DNA of 30,473 nt from a virus. Below the pieces are notes generated by a model, which was given only the letters and a program-made list of their open reading frames with translations, ran no database searches and was not told where the DNA came from. Below, piece by piece: positions 24,287 through 30,473 of this stretch. The stretch spans positions 1 to 30,473 of IMG/VR virus record IMGVR_UViG_3300025669_000137; one strand, given 5' to 3'. The position numbers were made by a program, and so were the translations under genes. Position 1 is the first letter of the stretch. Each line of letters begins with the position of its first letter.

Positions 24287-24308
24287 AAATGACTAACGAT
24301 TCTATTTA

Positions 24309-24590
24309 TTATTTTACTCTAGCAATTCCCATGTTGTTGATAGCTTCATCTACTTTTGCCTTTTCGTTTTCTGACATACAGAAGTGAGCTGGATGTTCCG
24401 GGTCTAATAACATTGTGGCTGCTGTTTCCTTTTTTATAAAGAAACAATTTTTACCTTCTTCTTCTGTGCTTGGGTTAGGACATACTAGATACTGACCTTT
24501 GTCTTCTAGCTGAGTGTCGCAGTTAGGACACTTCTGATAAAATAGATTTTGCCATTTTCTTTTTGGTCTTGGTTTTTCAAATTCTACCAT
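24309..24590 (-). CDS. Small zinc-ribbon protein downstream of the ParB-methyltransferase
   Basis: 93 residues. YQKCPNCDTQLEDKGQYLVC, then PNPSTEEEGKNCFF is a zinc ribbon of the type CPxC...CPNxx...C. The basic N-terminus (MVEFEKPRPKRKWQ) and the helical C-terminus (SENEKAKVDEAINNMGIARV) flank it. The start overlaps the TAG of the methyltransferase by seven bases, implying coupled translation and perhaps a joint role. Zinc ribbons of this kind usually bind nucleic acid. Function is unassigned. Confidence 0.55.
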   Translation of the reverse strand: MVEFEKPRPKRKWQNLFYQKCPNCDTQLEDKGQYLVCPNPSTEEEGKNCFFIKKETAATMLLDPEHPAHFCMSENEKAKVDEAINNMGIARVK

Positions 24591-25840
24591 ACGATTTTTT
24601 CCCCGTCACGCATGACATCACGGTTACCAGTGTAGTCAACGTATCTTTGAATTATTACGTCGGCGAAGCGGGGGTCTAGCTCCATGCCTACGCATATTCT
24701 ATTGGTCTTTTCACAGGCTATCATTGTTGAACCTGAACCTAGAAAAGGGTCCATTACTATATCATCGACCTTTGAACTATTGTTGAGCGCATACATTATC
24801 AATTCAACTGGCTTTTGTGTCGGATGAACGTAGTCTCTGACTGACTCGCGCTTCATTGTCCATATGGTAGTCTTACCTTCCTTCTCGGCATCTCTTTGCT
24901 TCTTTGCCCATTTGGCAAGTTGCTCATCTGTCTTCTGAAAGTCTATGATGGTCGTGTTGGTTCTATCTCCATAGAAAATTGGAGATATTCCCTTTACGTT
25001 AGCATAGAAGAATGGTTCATGCTTCCATCTATAGTTTCCCCATCCCATTGATGCGGTAGGTTTATTCCAGATGAGTTGATTCCTTATTTCAAAACCACTT
25101 AAAGTTAATGCTTCTTCAAATGTGGCCTGAGTGCTAGTGCTATGAAAAACATAAATGCCGGCACCTTTTTTTATTACTTCTTGCCAATTAGAGAATGTAT
25201 CACTTAGAAACGACTGAAATGCTACCGACTCCATCTTGTCATTCATTATGTTGGTTGACGTGTTTTTGCCTGCTCCTTGATAATTTACATTATAAGGTGG
25301 ATCTGTAAAAACCATGTCAGCCTTTATGTCCTTGAGTATTTTCAGATATGATTCTTTTTTTGTTGAATTCCCTACGTATAGTTTATGGTTGCCGAGCTGG
25401 TATAATTCTCCCTCTTTGCTTCTAGCATTTAATGGAAGTTCTGAAACATCGTCATCCTTGTCGCTCAGGTCTACTATTAGTTTTCTGTCAAAGCCGGTAA
25501 GGTCAAGTCTTGCTATGTCGAGTTCCTTTAGTTCCTGAATAACTAATTTCATATCCCAGTCTGATTCGTTCAGCTTGTTGTCGGCCAATCTGTATGCCTT
25601 TGCGTCTTCTTCGCTTATTTTTACTTTTAGAACAGGCACCTCTCTCATGTCTAGATATTGAGCGGCCAAGTATCGTCCGTGTCCGGCTATCAGTACGTCG
25701 TTTTCATCAACAACTAATGGTTGATTGAAACCAAATGCCTGAATCGAATCTGCTATCTTATTGATTTGTTCTAGCGGATGCTTTTTGGCATTTTTTCCGT
25801 ATGGCACTATCTCTGTAATCTTTCTATTCTCTATTTTCAT
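24584..25840 (-). CDS. ParB/sulfiredoxin-like domain fused to a DNA methyltransferase
   Basis: 418 residues. Residues 1-90 are a ParB-like nuclease-fold domain (QPLVVDENDVLIAGHGRYLA, with GHGR at 53-56, then LADNKLNES). The rest is a beta-class N4-cytosine or N6-adenine methyltransferase: motif IV DPPYNVNYQG at 180-189 comes before motif I DPFLGSGST at 364-372, with HPTQKP just upstream. This fusion is well known in phages and prophages and probably masks the genome from restriction enzymes. It is coupled by ATGA to a 55-residue ORF upstream and overlaps the zinc-ribbon gene downstream. No restriction endonuclease is adjacent, so it is an orphan enzyme. Confidence 0.9.
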   Translation of the reverse strand: MKIENRKITEIVPYGKNAKKHPLEQINKIADSIQAFGFNQPLVVDENDVLIAGHGRYLAAQYLDMREVPVLKVKISEEDAKAYRLADNKLNESDWDMKLVIQELKELDIARLDLTGFDRKLIVDLSDKDDDVSELPLNARSKEGELYQLGNHKLYVGNSTKKESYLKILKDIKADMVFTDPPYNVNYQGAGKNTSTNIMNDKMESVAFQSFLSDTFSNWQEVIKKGAGIYVFHSTSTQATFEEALTLSGFEIRNQLIWNKPTASMGWGNYRWKHEPFFYANVKGISPIFYGDRTNTTIIDFQKTDEQLAKWAKKQRDAEKEGKTTIWTMKRESVRDYVHPTQKPVELIMYALNNSSKVDDIVMDPFLGSGSTMIACEKTNRICVGMELDPRFADVIIQRYVDYTGNRDVMRDGEKIVW

Positions 25841-26004
25841 TTTTTTATGATTAAGTAAATTACTTGCCTCTTGTTTCTATTTATTTCCTCGATGCTTCCT
25901 TCTTCCTTATTTATTTTACCTATAATCTCTAATGCTTTTAGGTGGTTAGCGTTGCCAAACTCCGGGTTGAAGTCTTTAACCACCACATCATAATTATAAA
26001 TCAT
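25837..26004 (-). CDS. 55-residue ORF coupled to the methyltransferase
   Basis: ATG at 26004 to TGA at 25839-25837, which overlaps the methyltransferase ATG as ATGA. The sequence begins MIYNYDVVVKDFNPEFGNAN and continues HLKALEIIGKINKEEGSIEE, ending YLIIKK. It fills the gap between groEL and the methyltransferase almost exactly, with six bases between the groEL stop and its start. It has a soluble alpha/beta look and no known motif. The overlap type and gap-filling fit support a real gene; a function cannot be assigned. Confidence 0.55.
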   Translation of the reverse strand: MIYNYDVVVKDFNPEFGNANHLKALEIIGKINKEEGSIEEINRNKRQVIYLIIKK

Positions 26005-26010
26005 ACTATT

Positions 26011-27540
26011 TTATTCTTGTCTAATCTGTTGAGGATTTTCTACCAATAATCCAGTTACCGTTACCAACAATGATGCGATAGAAACTGCACTCTCAATTTG
26101 AGCGATCAGGACGTCTACTGGGTCCATAACACCAATATCATGCCAGTAGCCAATCTCTCCTGTAACTACATTGATTGCTTCTTCTTCCATTAATCCTCTG
26201 TGATTCTTCAATCCAACATTATATTTTAATTGTTCGAATGGTACTTTTAGAGCATCATTTAATAATTTACTTGAAGTCTCAATGTTTAGCAGGGCTATTC
26301 CTCCGCCGGCTATTATTCCGCCTTGGAATGCTGACCTAGTTGCATTGACGGCATCCTCTACTTTATATCTCAATGCGTTGGCTTCATTCTCTGTGGCTGC
26401 TCCGACTTTAATGACTCCTACTTTATTACTAAACTTAGCAATTCTTTTTTCTATTAGGTCAATCGTTCCTTTATGTGTTTCGAATGATTTAGATTTTTTC
26501 AAATCTTCAATCGCTTTTGATATTTCCTTTTCATCTCCTTTTGGCCCGACGATTGTTGACTCTGTTCTCTTGGCAATGAACCTGTCTGCTCGGCCAAGGT
26601 CTTCTATTTCAGCATCTTCAATCTTATTTCCTTTGGTGTCACTAAAAACTTTTCCACCACACATGATCGCCATATCTTCTAGGAGGTTTGTTTTATTGTC
26701 TCCGGATGGTGCATTAACTGCTACAGCATTAAATTTACCCTGCATTTTATTAACTACTAATGTTGCTAAGGCTGTCTGCTCTATGTTTTCTGCAACAATT
26801 ACAAGGTTAGTTATTTTTTTAGCAAGAAGTTTTTCCATTACACCTATTACGTCTTTTGCTTCTGTCAATCTGTAGTCAGTAAATAGAATGTAAGGCTTCT
26901 CAATCAGGGCTTCCATTCGGTCCGGGTTGGTTACCATATAAGGGCTAATGTATCCACGGTTAATGCTGATTCCTTCTTTTAGCTCTACGCTTGTTTCCAT
27001 TGTGTCTGATCTATCGATTGTTAGTATCCCATCCTTTCCGAGTTCATTCCATGCATCTGCAATCTTTTCTGAAATGATTTCATCATCGAAGCTTATTCTA
27101 GACACCTTTAATAATTCATCATGAGTTTTGACTGGTTTGGCACGACATATTAATTGCTTTTTAGCTTCTATAAATCCCTGTTTGAGTTCTTTTTCGATTT
27201 CTCTTCCATTACGTTTTTTTGCTTTAAGTTTTGCAACTTGTTTCATAATGGCTTGAACAATTATCAAAGCACCGGTAGTTCCGTCTCCAACTCTGTCATT
27301 TGTTTTTATTGCTGTTTCCCGGACTAGCTTCATTATTGCATTCTCGTTTGAGTCTGCAAGTTCTAAATCTCTTGCAATTTGCACTCCGTCATCAACTACC
27401 ATGGCGTGAGTTACTTTGCTGATTATAACTTTATTACTTGCCGGGCCGTACGTTGGTTTAATAAAGTCAACTGTTTTGTCTACGGCCTTACAAATTAAAT
27501 TGAAAGTTTCTTTTTGAGTTACTTTTACTCTTGATTTCAT
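26011..27540 (-). CDS. groEL: Phage-encoded chaperonin GroEL
   Basis: 509 residues, about 40 shorter than E. coli GroEL. ATP-site hallmarks are intact: TYGP at 30-33, DDG at 50-52 (equivalent of D52), GDGTTGA at 85-91 (D87 equivalent D86; the usual third Thr is Gly), and VEDAVNATRSAF with D396 (D398 equivalent), then IIAGGGIALL. The apical peptide-binding face is recognisable (RGYISPYM, ALATLVVN), but the usual APGFGDRRK loop reads APSGDNKTN and one residue is missing. The C-terminus ends ...VENPQQIRQE without the Gly-Gly-Met tail. It should form a GroEL-type ring folding phage proteins with the co-chaperonin encoded 600 bases upstream. Its ATG overlaps the stop of the CxxC gene (ATGA). Family call certain; activity inferred. 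Confidence 0.96.
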   Translation of the reverse strand: MKSRVKVTQKETFNLICKAVDKTVDFIKPTYGPASNKVIISKVTHAMVVDDGVQIARDLELADSNENAIMKLVRETAIKTNDRVGDGTTGALIIVQAIMKQVAKLKAKKRNGREIEKELKQGFIEAKKQLICRAKPVKTHDELLKVSRISFDDEIISEKIADAWNELGKDGILTIDRSDTMETSVELKEGISINRGYISPYMVTNPDRMEALIEKPYILFTDYRLTEAKDVIGVMEKLLAKKITNLVIVAENIEQTALATLVVNKMQGKFNAVAVNAPSGDNKTNLLEDMAIMCGGKVFSDTKGNKIEDAEIEDLGRADRFIAKRTESTIVGPKGDEKEISKAIEDLKKSKSFETHKGTIDLIEKRIAKFSNKVGVIKVGAATENEANALRYKVEDAVNATRSAFQGGIIAGGGIALLNIETSSKLLNDALKVPFEQLKYNVGLKNHRGLMEEEAINVVTGEIGYWHDIGVMDPVDVLIAQIESAVSIASLLVTVTGLLVENPQQIRQE

Positions 27541-27812
27541 AGGTTTATTATGGTTTTATTTGGATGATAAAGTTTCATGAATACTCCCTTTGTTGATCCA
27601 AAGTCTTGAGCATATTGACGGACGTGGGCTTTTAGATATTCAGTATTTTCAATTTTTCCTTTGTAACCCTTATTCCACCTCTTTGTAATGCCACAGATTT
27701 TGCACTTCTCAACAGTCTGCTGTGGAGTTTCTCCTAGCTTAATAAAGTCATGTGGCTGCCCGAATCGACAGCCACTTAACCTTGTCCCGTATCTGATCGG
27801 TGAGCTTTTCAT
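27537..27812 (-). CDS. Small CxxC protein immediately upstream of groEL
   Basis: 91 residues. CRFGQPHDFIKLGE and EKCKICGITKRWNKGYKGK give a C..H...CxxCG site, the same layout as the 70-residue protein before the large terminase. The remainder (NTEYLKAHVRQYAQDFGSTK) is basic and helical. The TGA overlaps the groEL ATG, so translation of the chaperonin is probably coupled to it. It could be a regulator or a partner in the chaperonin cassette; no function is known. Confidence 0.55.
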   Translation of the reverse strand: MKSSPIRYGTRLSGCRFGQPHDFIKLGETPQQTVEKCKICGITKRWNKGYKGKIENTEYLKAHVRQYAQDFGSTKGVFMKLYHPNKTIINL

Positions 27813-27817
27813 TTTAA

Positions 27818-28141
27818 TTATTCTTTTGTTACTTCTTTTTCTGTGTTAGCTTCTCCTTTTCCGGCTTCGTCTTGCACAGTTTCAGCTTCAACTTTTTCAT
27901 CTTCGACACCCTCTTCGGCTTCTTCAGGAGCGTCATCAGATGTTGGTTCATTTACTTCTTCTTCAGGAGTTTCTTCTGTTTCTTCCTCTACTTTTTCATC
28001 TGCAATTTTTTCATCTTCAATAATTTCGTCTTTTAAAGTTTCCTCTAAGACTTCCGGTTGCTTTGTTTTAGCTCCGCACCGTGAGCAAGTTTCTTCGCCA
28101 GCGTTCATTACGTGGCCATCAGTGCAAATTACTTCTGTCAT
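27818..28141 (-). CDS. Acidic protein with N-terminal zinc motif, between groES and groEL
   Basis: 107 residues. The first 25 residues (ICTDGHVMNAGEETCSRCGA) form a CxxxH...CxxC zinc motif like a small zinc ribbon. The remaining ~80 residues are overwhelmingly Glu, Asp and Lys, with Val, Thr and Ala (TEETPEEEVNEPTSDDAPEE), and are expected to be disordered. It lies five bases before the CxxC gene and ten after groES. An anionic tail on a zinc knob might act as an anti-aggregation factor, a DNA mimic or a chaperonin-associated factor. These are guesses; no family is recognised. Confidence 0.5.
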   Translation of the reverse strand: MTEVICTDGHVMNAGEETCSRCGAKTKQPEVLEETLKDEIIEDEKIADEKVEEETEETPEEEVNEPTSDDAPEEAEEGVEDEKVEAETVQDEAGKGEANTEKEVTKE

Positions 28142-28151
28142 TTTTTTATGT

Positions 28152-28445
28152 TTAGTTTTTTAGAAAGGCAATGACATCTTCATCTAAAAGCAATTTATAC
28201 TCAACTTCTTTTGAGTATTCCCGGCGTTTTATTGTTTCGCCTGCAAATGCTCCATAGATTATTTTGTCATCAACTTTTATGTCTGTTACTTTACTGCCAA
28301 CAGACTGAACAGTTCCAACGGATTTTTGTTCTTGCTCATCTGTTGATGGAAGAACTAAACCGCTCTCTAATTCGTGAGATTCTTTTTCTACTGGTTTCAC
28401 GAGCAACCAGTTTCCTCTTGGTTCGATTGTTTCTTGATTGATCAT
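28152..28445 (-). CDS. groES: Phage-encoded co-chaperonin GroES
   Basis: 97 residues, the normal length of GroES. The N-terminal strand IEPRGNWLLVKPVEKE matches the GroES barrel start. The mobile loop carries SGLVLPS with L30-V31-L32 at the place of the conserved IVL tripeptide that docks on the GroEL apical domain. Then come SVGTVQSVGS and KVDDKIIYGAFAGETIK, the usual GxVxxVG and VGDxVxF regions. The roof hairpin seen in E. coli (around NGRILENG) is shortened. It ends in DEDVIAFLKN, like the normal ESDILAIVE. It caps the ring encoded at 26011-27540. With groEL this makes a complete chaperonin system. Confidence 0.93.
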   Translation of the reverse strand: MINQETIEPRGNWLLVKPVEKESHELESGLVLPSTDEQEQKSVGTVQSVGSKVTDIKVDDKIIYGAFAGETIKRREYSKEVEYKLLLDEDVIAFLKN

Positions 28446-28446
28446 A

Positions 28447-28692
28447 TTACATTAATTCATCGATTGGAGTATCTCTACCCACTTCCCTATTTTTTTTAAT
28501 TATCTCGTTCCGGGCTATTGTTGCGTCATCATCAGGAATATATATTTTTCCCTGTGGTCTTGGCCCGGCATTAACAATTTTTGCTTCAATCTTTTTTGAT
28601 TGTATCTCTATCTGTGATCTAAAAAATGTTAATGTTGTCACGGTTACGATCGCAATTAAAAGCCCGACTATAATTCCTAACACAAAATACAT
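28447..28692 (-). CDS. Small single-span membrane protein
   Basis: 81 residues. A strong hydrophobic segment occupies about 2-25 (YFVLGIIVGLLIAIVTVTTL). A basic/amphipathic region follows (RSQIEIQSKKIEAKIVN), then a polar C-terminus (KIYIPDDDATIARNEIIKKN). There is no cysteine lipobox. It is the gene before groES, with one base between the two reading frames. It could be a membrane anchor or lysis-related protein, but no holin family is recognised. Confidence 0.55.
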   Translation of the reverse strand: MYFVLGIIVGLLIAIVTVTTLTFFRSQIEIQSKKIEAKIVNAGPRPQGKIYIPDDDATIARNEIIKKNREVGRDTPIDELM

Positions 28693-28693
28693 A

Positions 28694-28978
28694 TTAGGCT
28701 TCTGGGTTAGTTATTTTCTCTTCCGGCTTTGTTTGCTGTTTCAATTGTTCTTCTCTTCCTCTAACGCTGACAATTACTGGGTCAGCTCCTAATGTGCCAC
28801 CTTTTAGAATTTTTGGCATTGCTCCTAGGCCTAATTCATATTTGGCTAGCAATGGTCCAATCTCTTCATTGAATCCTTTTAGTCTCTCTTGTAGGTCAGC
28901 TTCGTCTGGACCTTTTTTTTCTTCAGTTGGTGCTCCGGCTTGTAGTGGACCATCAACTTTTTTTTCGTCTTCAGTCAT
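28694..28978 (-). CDS. Small acidic protein of unknown function
   Basis: 94 residues. Charged, Pro/Lys/Glu-rich ends (TEDEKKVDGPLQAGAPTEEK and KQQTKPEEKITNPEA) flank a compact core (LLAKYELGLGAMPKILKGGT, then LGADPVIVSVR). The core pattern, a short helix and two strands, resembles small phage proteins with an LLxKYxLxLxAxP motif, but no function is attached to them. It is one base upstream of the membrane-protein gene and probably in the same transcript as the chaperonin cassette. Confidence 0.5.
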   Translation of the reverse strand: MTEDEKKVDGPLQAGAPTEEKKGPDEADLQERLKGFNEEIGPLLAKYELGLGAMPKILKGGTLGADPVIVSVRGREEQLKQQTKPEEKITNPEA

Positions 28979-29001
28979 AATTTCTTTTATTAATTTTAAG
29001 A

Positions 29002-30315
29002 TTATTTTTTAGCCCAGCGTTTTTCGGCACCACGTTTCCCAATTGTAGACATGTATTTTCGTCCATGCTTCTTGAGAGTAGATTTTCCTCCGTGACTTCC
29101 AACAAGAGCATATGCTCTACGCTCTTCTTCTGTCAGCTTCTTCTGTTTAGATTGACTTAGACGTGCCTTAATTATGTCTATATATTCCTTTTCTCGTTCT
29201 ATAAGTATGAAGTCCCGCCCTGTATTCTGACACGCCACTCCTGTTGTGCCACTTCCAGCAAATGGGTCTAGGACTATTCCACCAGTCGGGGTCTTAGTTA
29301 GGGTACAAAGGTATTCCATTAACTTTAAAGGCTTAATAGTTGGATGGTTATTCTTTCTTGGTGGATTTAATGGTTTACCATTTTCATCACGCTTTACCAT
29401 TATATCAAAACTACCACCTCGTCTATCATCATAGTACATCTGTTTATCCTTTAACTCCTCACACCCAGCATTTCGTTCTGCCTTTGAGGCTTTGGCACAG
29501 TAGAAGAATCTTGAAGCTCCACCTTTGTCATCATACATATTGACCTTTCCAAAATCTATTTCTTTGTAATCATTATCAATAAAATTATTTTTATATTTTG
29601 TATTTCTTAAATTAGGGCGATTAAAACCTTTACTCTCCCCACTCTGTTCATCTAGCATTTTACCTGCTTCTTCATCTAGTATTATATTAGCTGGGAATCT
29701 GCCTTGAGGTTGTTTATATTCTCCATTACCCTGTGGAATTGAAAAACTTGTTGCTTCTCTTTTATCTGACTTTTTAGAAAACTCACCACCATTTAGATTA
29801 TCATCAGTTGAGATACGTCCACCATCTATATTTAAGCCAGCAACTCCCCACTTGAGGGCGTTATTAGCATACGTTCCTTCTGGTTTTTTTTGAGCTAATA
29901 TCCAATGTTCAGCGGCAGGTTTTAAGGCAGTTCCGTATCCAACCCATTCTTTTTTGTCTGTAGACTTACCTATGTTATGAGATTTTGGAAATCCTGAACC
30001 GAATATGTGCATTATAATATCCTTTATTTGAAAACCAGCGTTCTCAATAGCAGTAGCAGTCCAGTGAGAAGTTCTAGGAATAGCCCAGACTAAAGCGGTT
30101 GCTCCTGGCTTAAGTACACGATTACATTCTTTCAATACACTTGTCAGCCATTCAATCCATTCATCTCTACCACCCTTATCATCATCCCAGGATTTTCCCA
30201 TAAAAGAAATTCCAGCTGGGGGGTCAGTTATTAACGTATCTATTGATTTACTTGGTATTTTCTTTAACCAATCAAGACATTCTCCTTGAATTACTTTGTT
30301 TTTTAGGTCTTTCAT
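29002..30315 (-). CDS. DNA methyltransferase with DPPA motif and KGG-like C-terminal tail
   Basis: 437 residues. Motif IV reads DPPAGISFMGKSWD at 31-44, where the fourth residue is usually Tyr, Phe or Trp. Motif I DPFAGSGTTG is at 350-359 with the adjacent HPTIKPLKLM. The order IV before I marks the beta class (N4-cytosine or N6-adenine). A long middle region (about 110-320) probably holds the target recognition part. The last ~33 residues (GSHGGKSTLKKHGRKYMS, then TIGKRGAEKRWAKK) resemble a basic KGG-type repeat. It is the second orphan methyltransferase of the window. DPPA is also seen in some phage enzymes as I recall, so it need not mean inactivity. Confidence 0.85.
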   Translation of the reverse strand: MKDLKNKVIQGECLDWLKKIPSKSIDTLITDPPAGISFMGKSWDDDKGGRDEWIEWLTSVLKECNRVLKPGATALVWAIPRTSHWTATAIENAGFQIKDIIMHIFGSGFPKSHNIGKSTDKKEWVGYGTALKPAAEHWILAQKKPEGTYANNALKWGVAGLNIDGGRISTDDNLNGGEFSKKSDKREATSFSIPQGNGEYKQPQGRFPANIILDEEAGKMLDEQSGESKGFNRPNLRNTKYKNNFIDNDYKEIDFGKVNMYDDKGGASRFFYCAKASKAERNAGCEELKDKQMYYDDRRGGSFDIMVKRDENGKPLNPPRKNNHPTIKPLKLMEYLCTLTKTPTGGIVLDPFAGSGTTGVACQNTGRDFILIEREKEYIDIIKARLSQSKQKKLTEEERRAYALVGSHGGKSTLKKHGRKYMSTIGKRGAEKRWAKK

Positions 30316-30354
30316 AATTTAACTAGCTAAAATTTTATCAATTTCTATTTAGAT

Positions 30355-30473
30355 TTATTTATTGTATCGATCATATTTTTTAATGTCGCTGATAATGGCA
30401 GGACTTGGTAAGACTTGGCCAGGCGTGGCCTTGTCTATCTGTTGACGGATTGTCAACCACCTGCACAACGCCT
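30355..30473 (-). CDS. Partial 3' end of an unidentified gene at the right edge
   Basis: An open minus-strand frame enters from the right edge and ends at TAA (30357-30355). The 38 visible residues include CRWLTIRQQIDKATPGQVLP, then SPAIISDIKKYDRYNK, with coding-like composition, and this frame stays open longer than the alternative. It stops 39 bases before the methyltransferase ATG, in the same direction as all others. Too little is visible to assign a family. Confidence 0.45.
   Translation of the reverse strand, partial: ALCRWLTIRQQIDKATPGQVLPSPAIISDIKKYDRYNK

Noticed and set aside
26282-26875. 197-residue open frame on the plus strand inside groEL
   Set aside because: It is antisense to the well-conserved groEL reading frame; the open frame follows from groEL codon usage and shows no recognisable domain.
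27843-28163. Ser-rich plus-strand frame
   Set aside because: Antisense of the Glu/Asp-rich protein gene; GAA/GAG codons give TTC/CTC and shifted Ser codons. No independent start signal.
29002-30315. Inactive methyltransferase because of DPPA
   Set aside because: The cofactor motif and overall order are intact, and I recall DPPA in other phage enzymes, so loss of activity cannot be concluded.
1-30473. Recoded genetic code (TGA or TAG read as an amino acid)
   Set aside because: TGA ends several genes in ATGA overlaps (3343, 5103, 25837, 27537) and TAG ends the ParB-methyltransferase; protein ends are sensible, so standard code fits.
1-30473. CRISPR arrays, insertion sequences or an integrase
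   Set aside because: No regularly spaced direct repeats, transposase motifs or recombinase motifs were found on reading either strand.

Overview
The window reads as one contiguous piece of a tailed double-stranded DNA phage genome. All confidently called genes lie on the minus strand, so transcription runs from high to low coordinates. The genes are packed almost end to end, with ATGA overlaps or gaps of a few bases. The head and packaging genes are unmistakable (terminase, portal, scaffold, HK97-type capsid). No tape measure, tail tube or sheath gene is visible. A large adaptor and beta-propeller-like tail protein followed by a LysM protein fits a short-tailed (podovirus-like) virion, but this is inferred from gene content only. 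TAA, TAG and TGA all end genes, so the standard bacterial code applies. Start codons almost never have a Shine-Dalgarno sequence; they follow short A/T-rich stretches of the type ...TATAAAAATATG. That resembles Bacteroidota and some other SD-poor lineages, so the host is left open.

Layout in transcription order (right to left). 30473-28447: the 3' end of an unknown gene, a beta-class DNA methyltransferase with a KGG-like tail, a small acidic protein and a small membrane protein. 28445-26011: a chaperonin cassette of groES, an acidic zinc-motif protein, a CxxC protein and groEL. 26004-24309: a 55-residue ORF coupled by ATGA to a ParB-domain/DNA methyltransferase fusion, then a zinc-ribbon protein. 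24290-23890: a structured segment unlike its surroundings, holding a probable three-way-junction RNA, a cysteine-rich ORF with the strongest ribosome binding site in the window, and a 21-codon leader-like ORF whose SD can be paired away. 23874-20958: a small-terminase-like protein, an HExxH protein, a zinc-finger protein and the GpA-type large terminase. 20916-16974: portal, scaffold and major capsid protein. 16900-14265: beta-helix and other probable head-surface proteins, with a dense cluster of alternative hairpins between two of them. 14261-6074: receptor-binding apparatus, with two coiled-coil proteins bracketing a 1597-residue fibre that carries a DUF2341/LamG insertion, then a second fibre. 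6069-1: beta-rich fibre protein, holin-like protein, beta-propeller-like tail protein, HFHDG fibre protein, adaptor, LysM/ejection-like protein, and the start of a probable peptidoglycan hydrolase.

How the parts may work together: the GroEL/GroES pair could fold the phage's own capsid or fibre proteins. The terminase, portal, scaffold and capsid genes form the head factory. The fibres, with lectin-like modules, would bind a surface glycan, and the LysM and hydrolase-like proteins would handle the cell wall. The two methyltransferases probably protect the genome from host restriction. The items most worth following up are the complete phage chaperonin cassette, the structured RNA segment at 23.9-24.3 kb, and the fibre module with the inserted lectin cassette.
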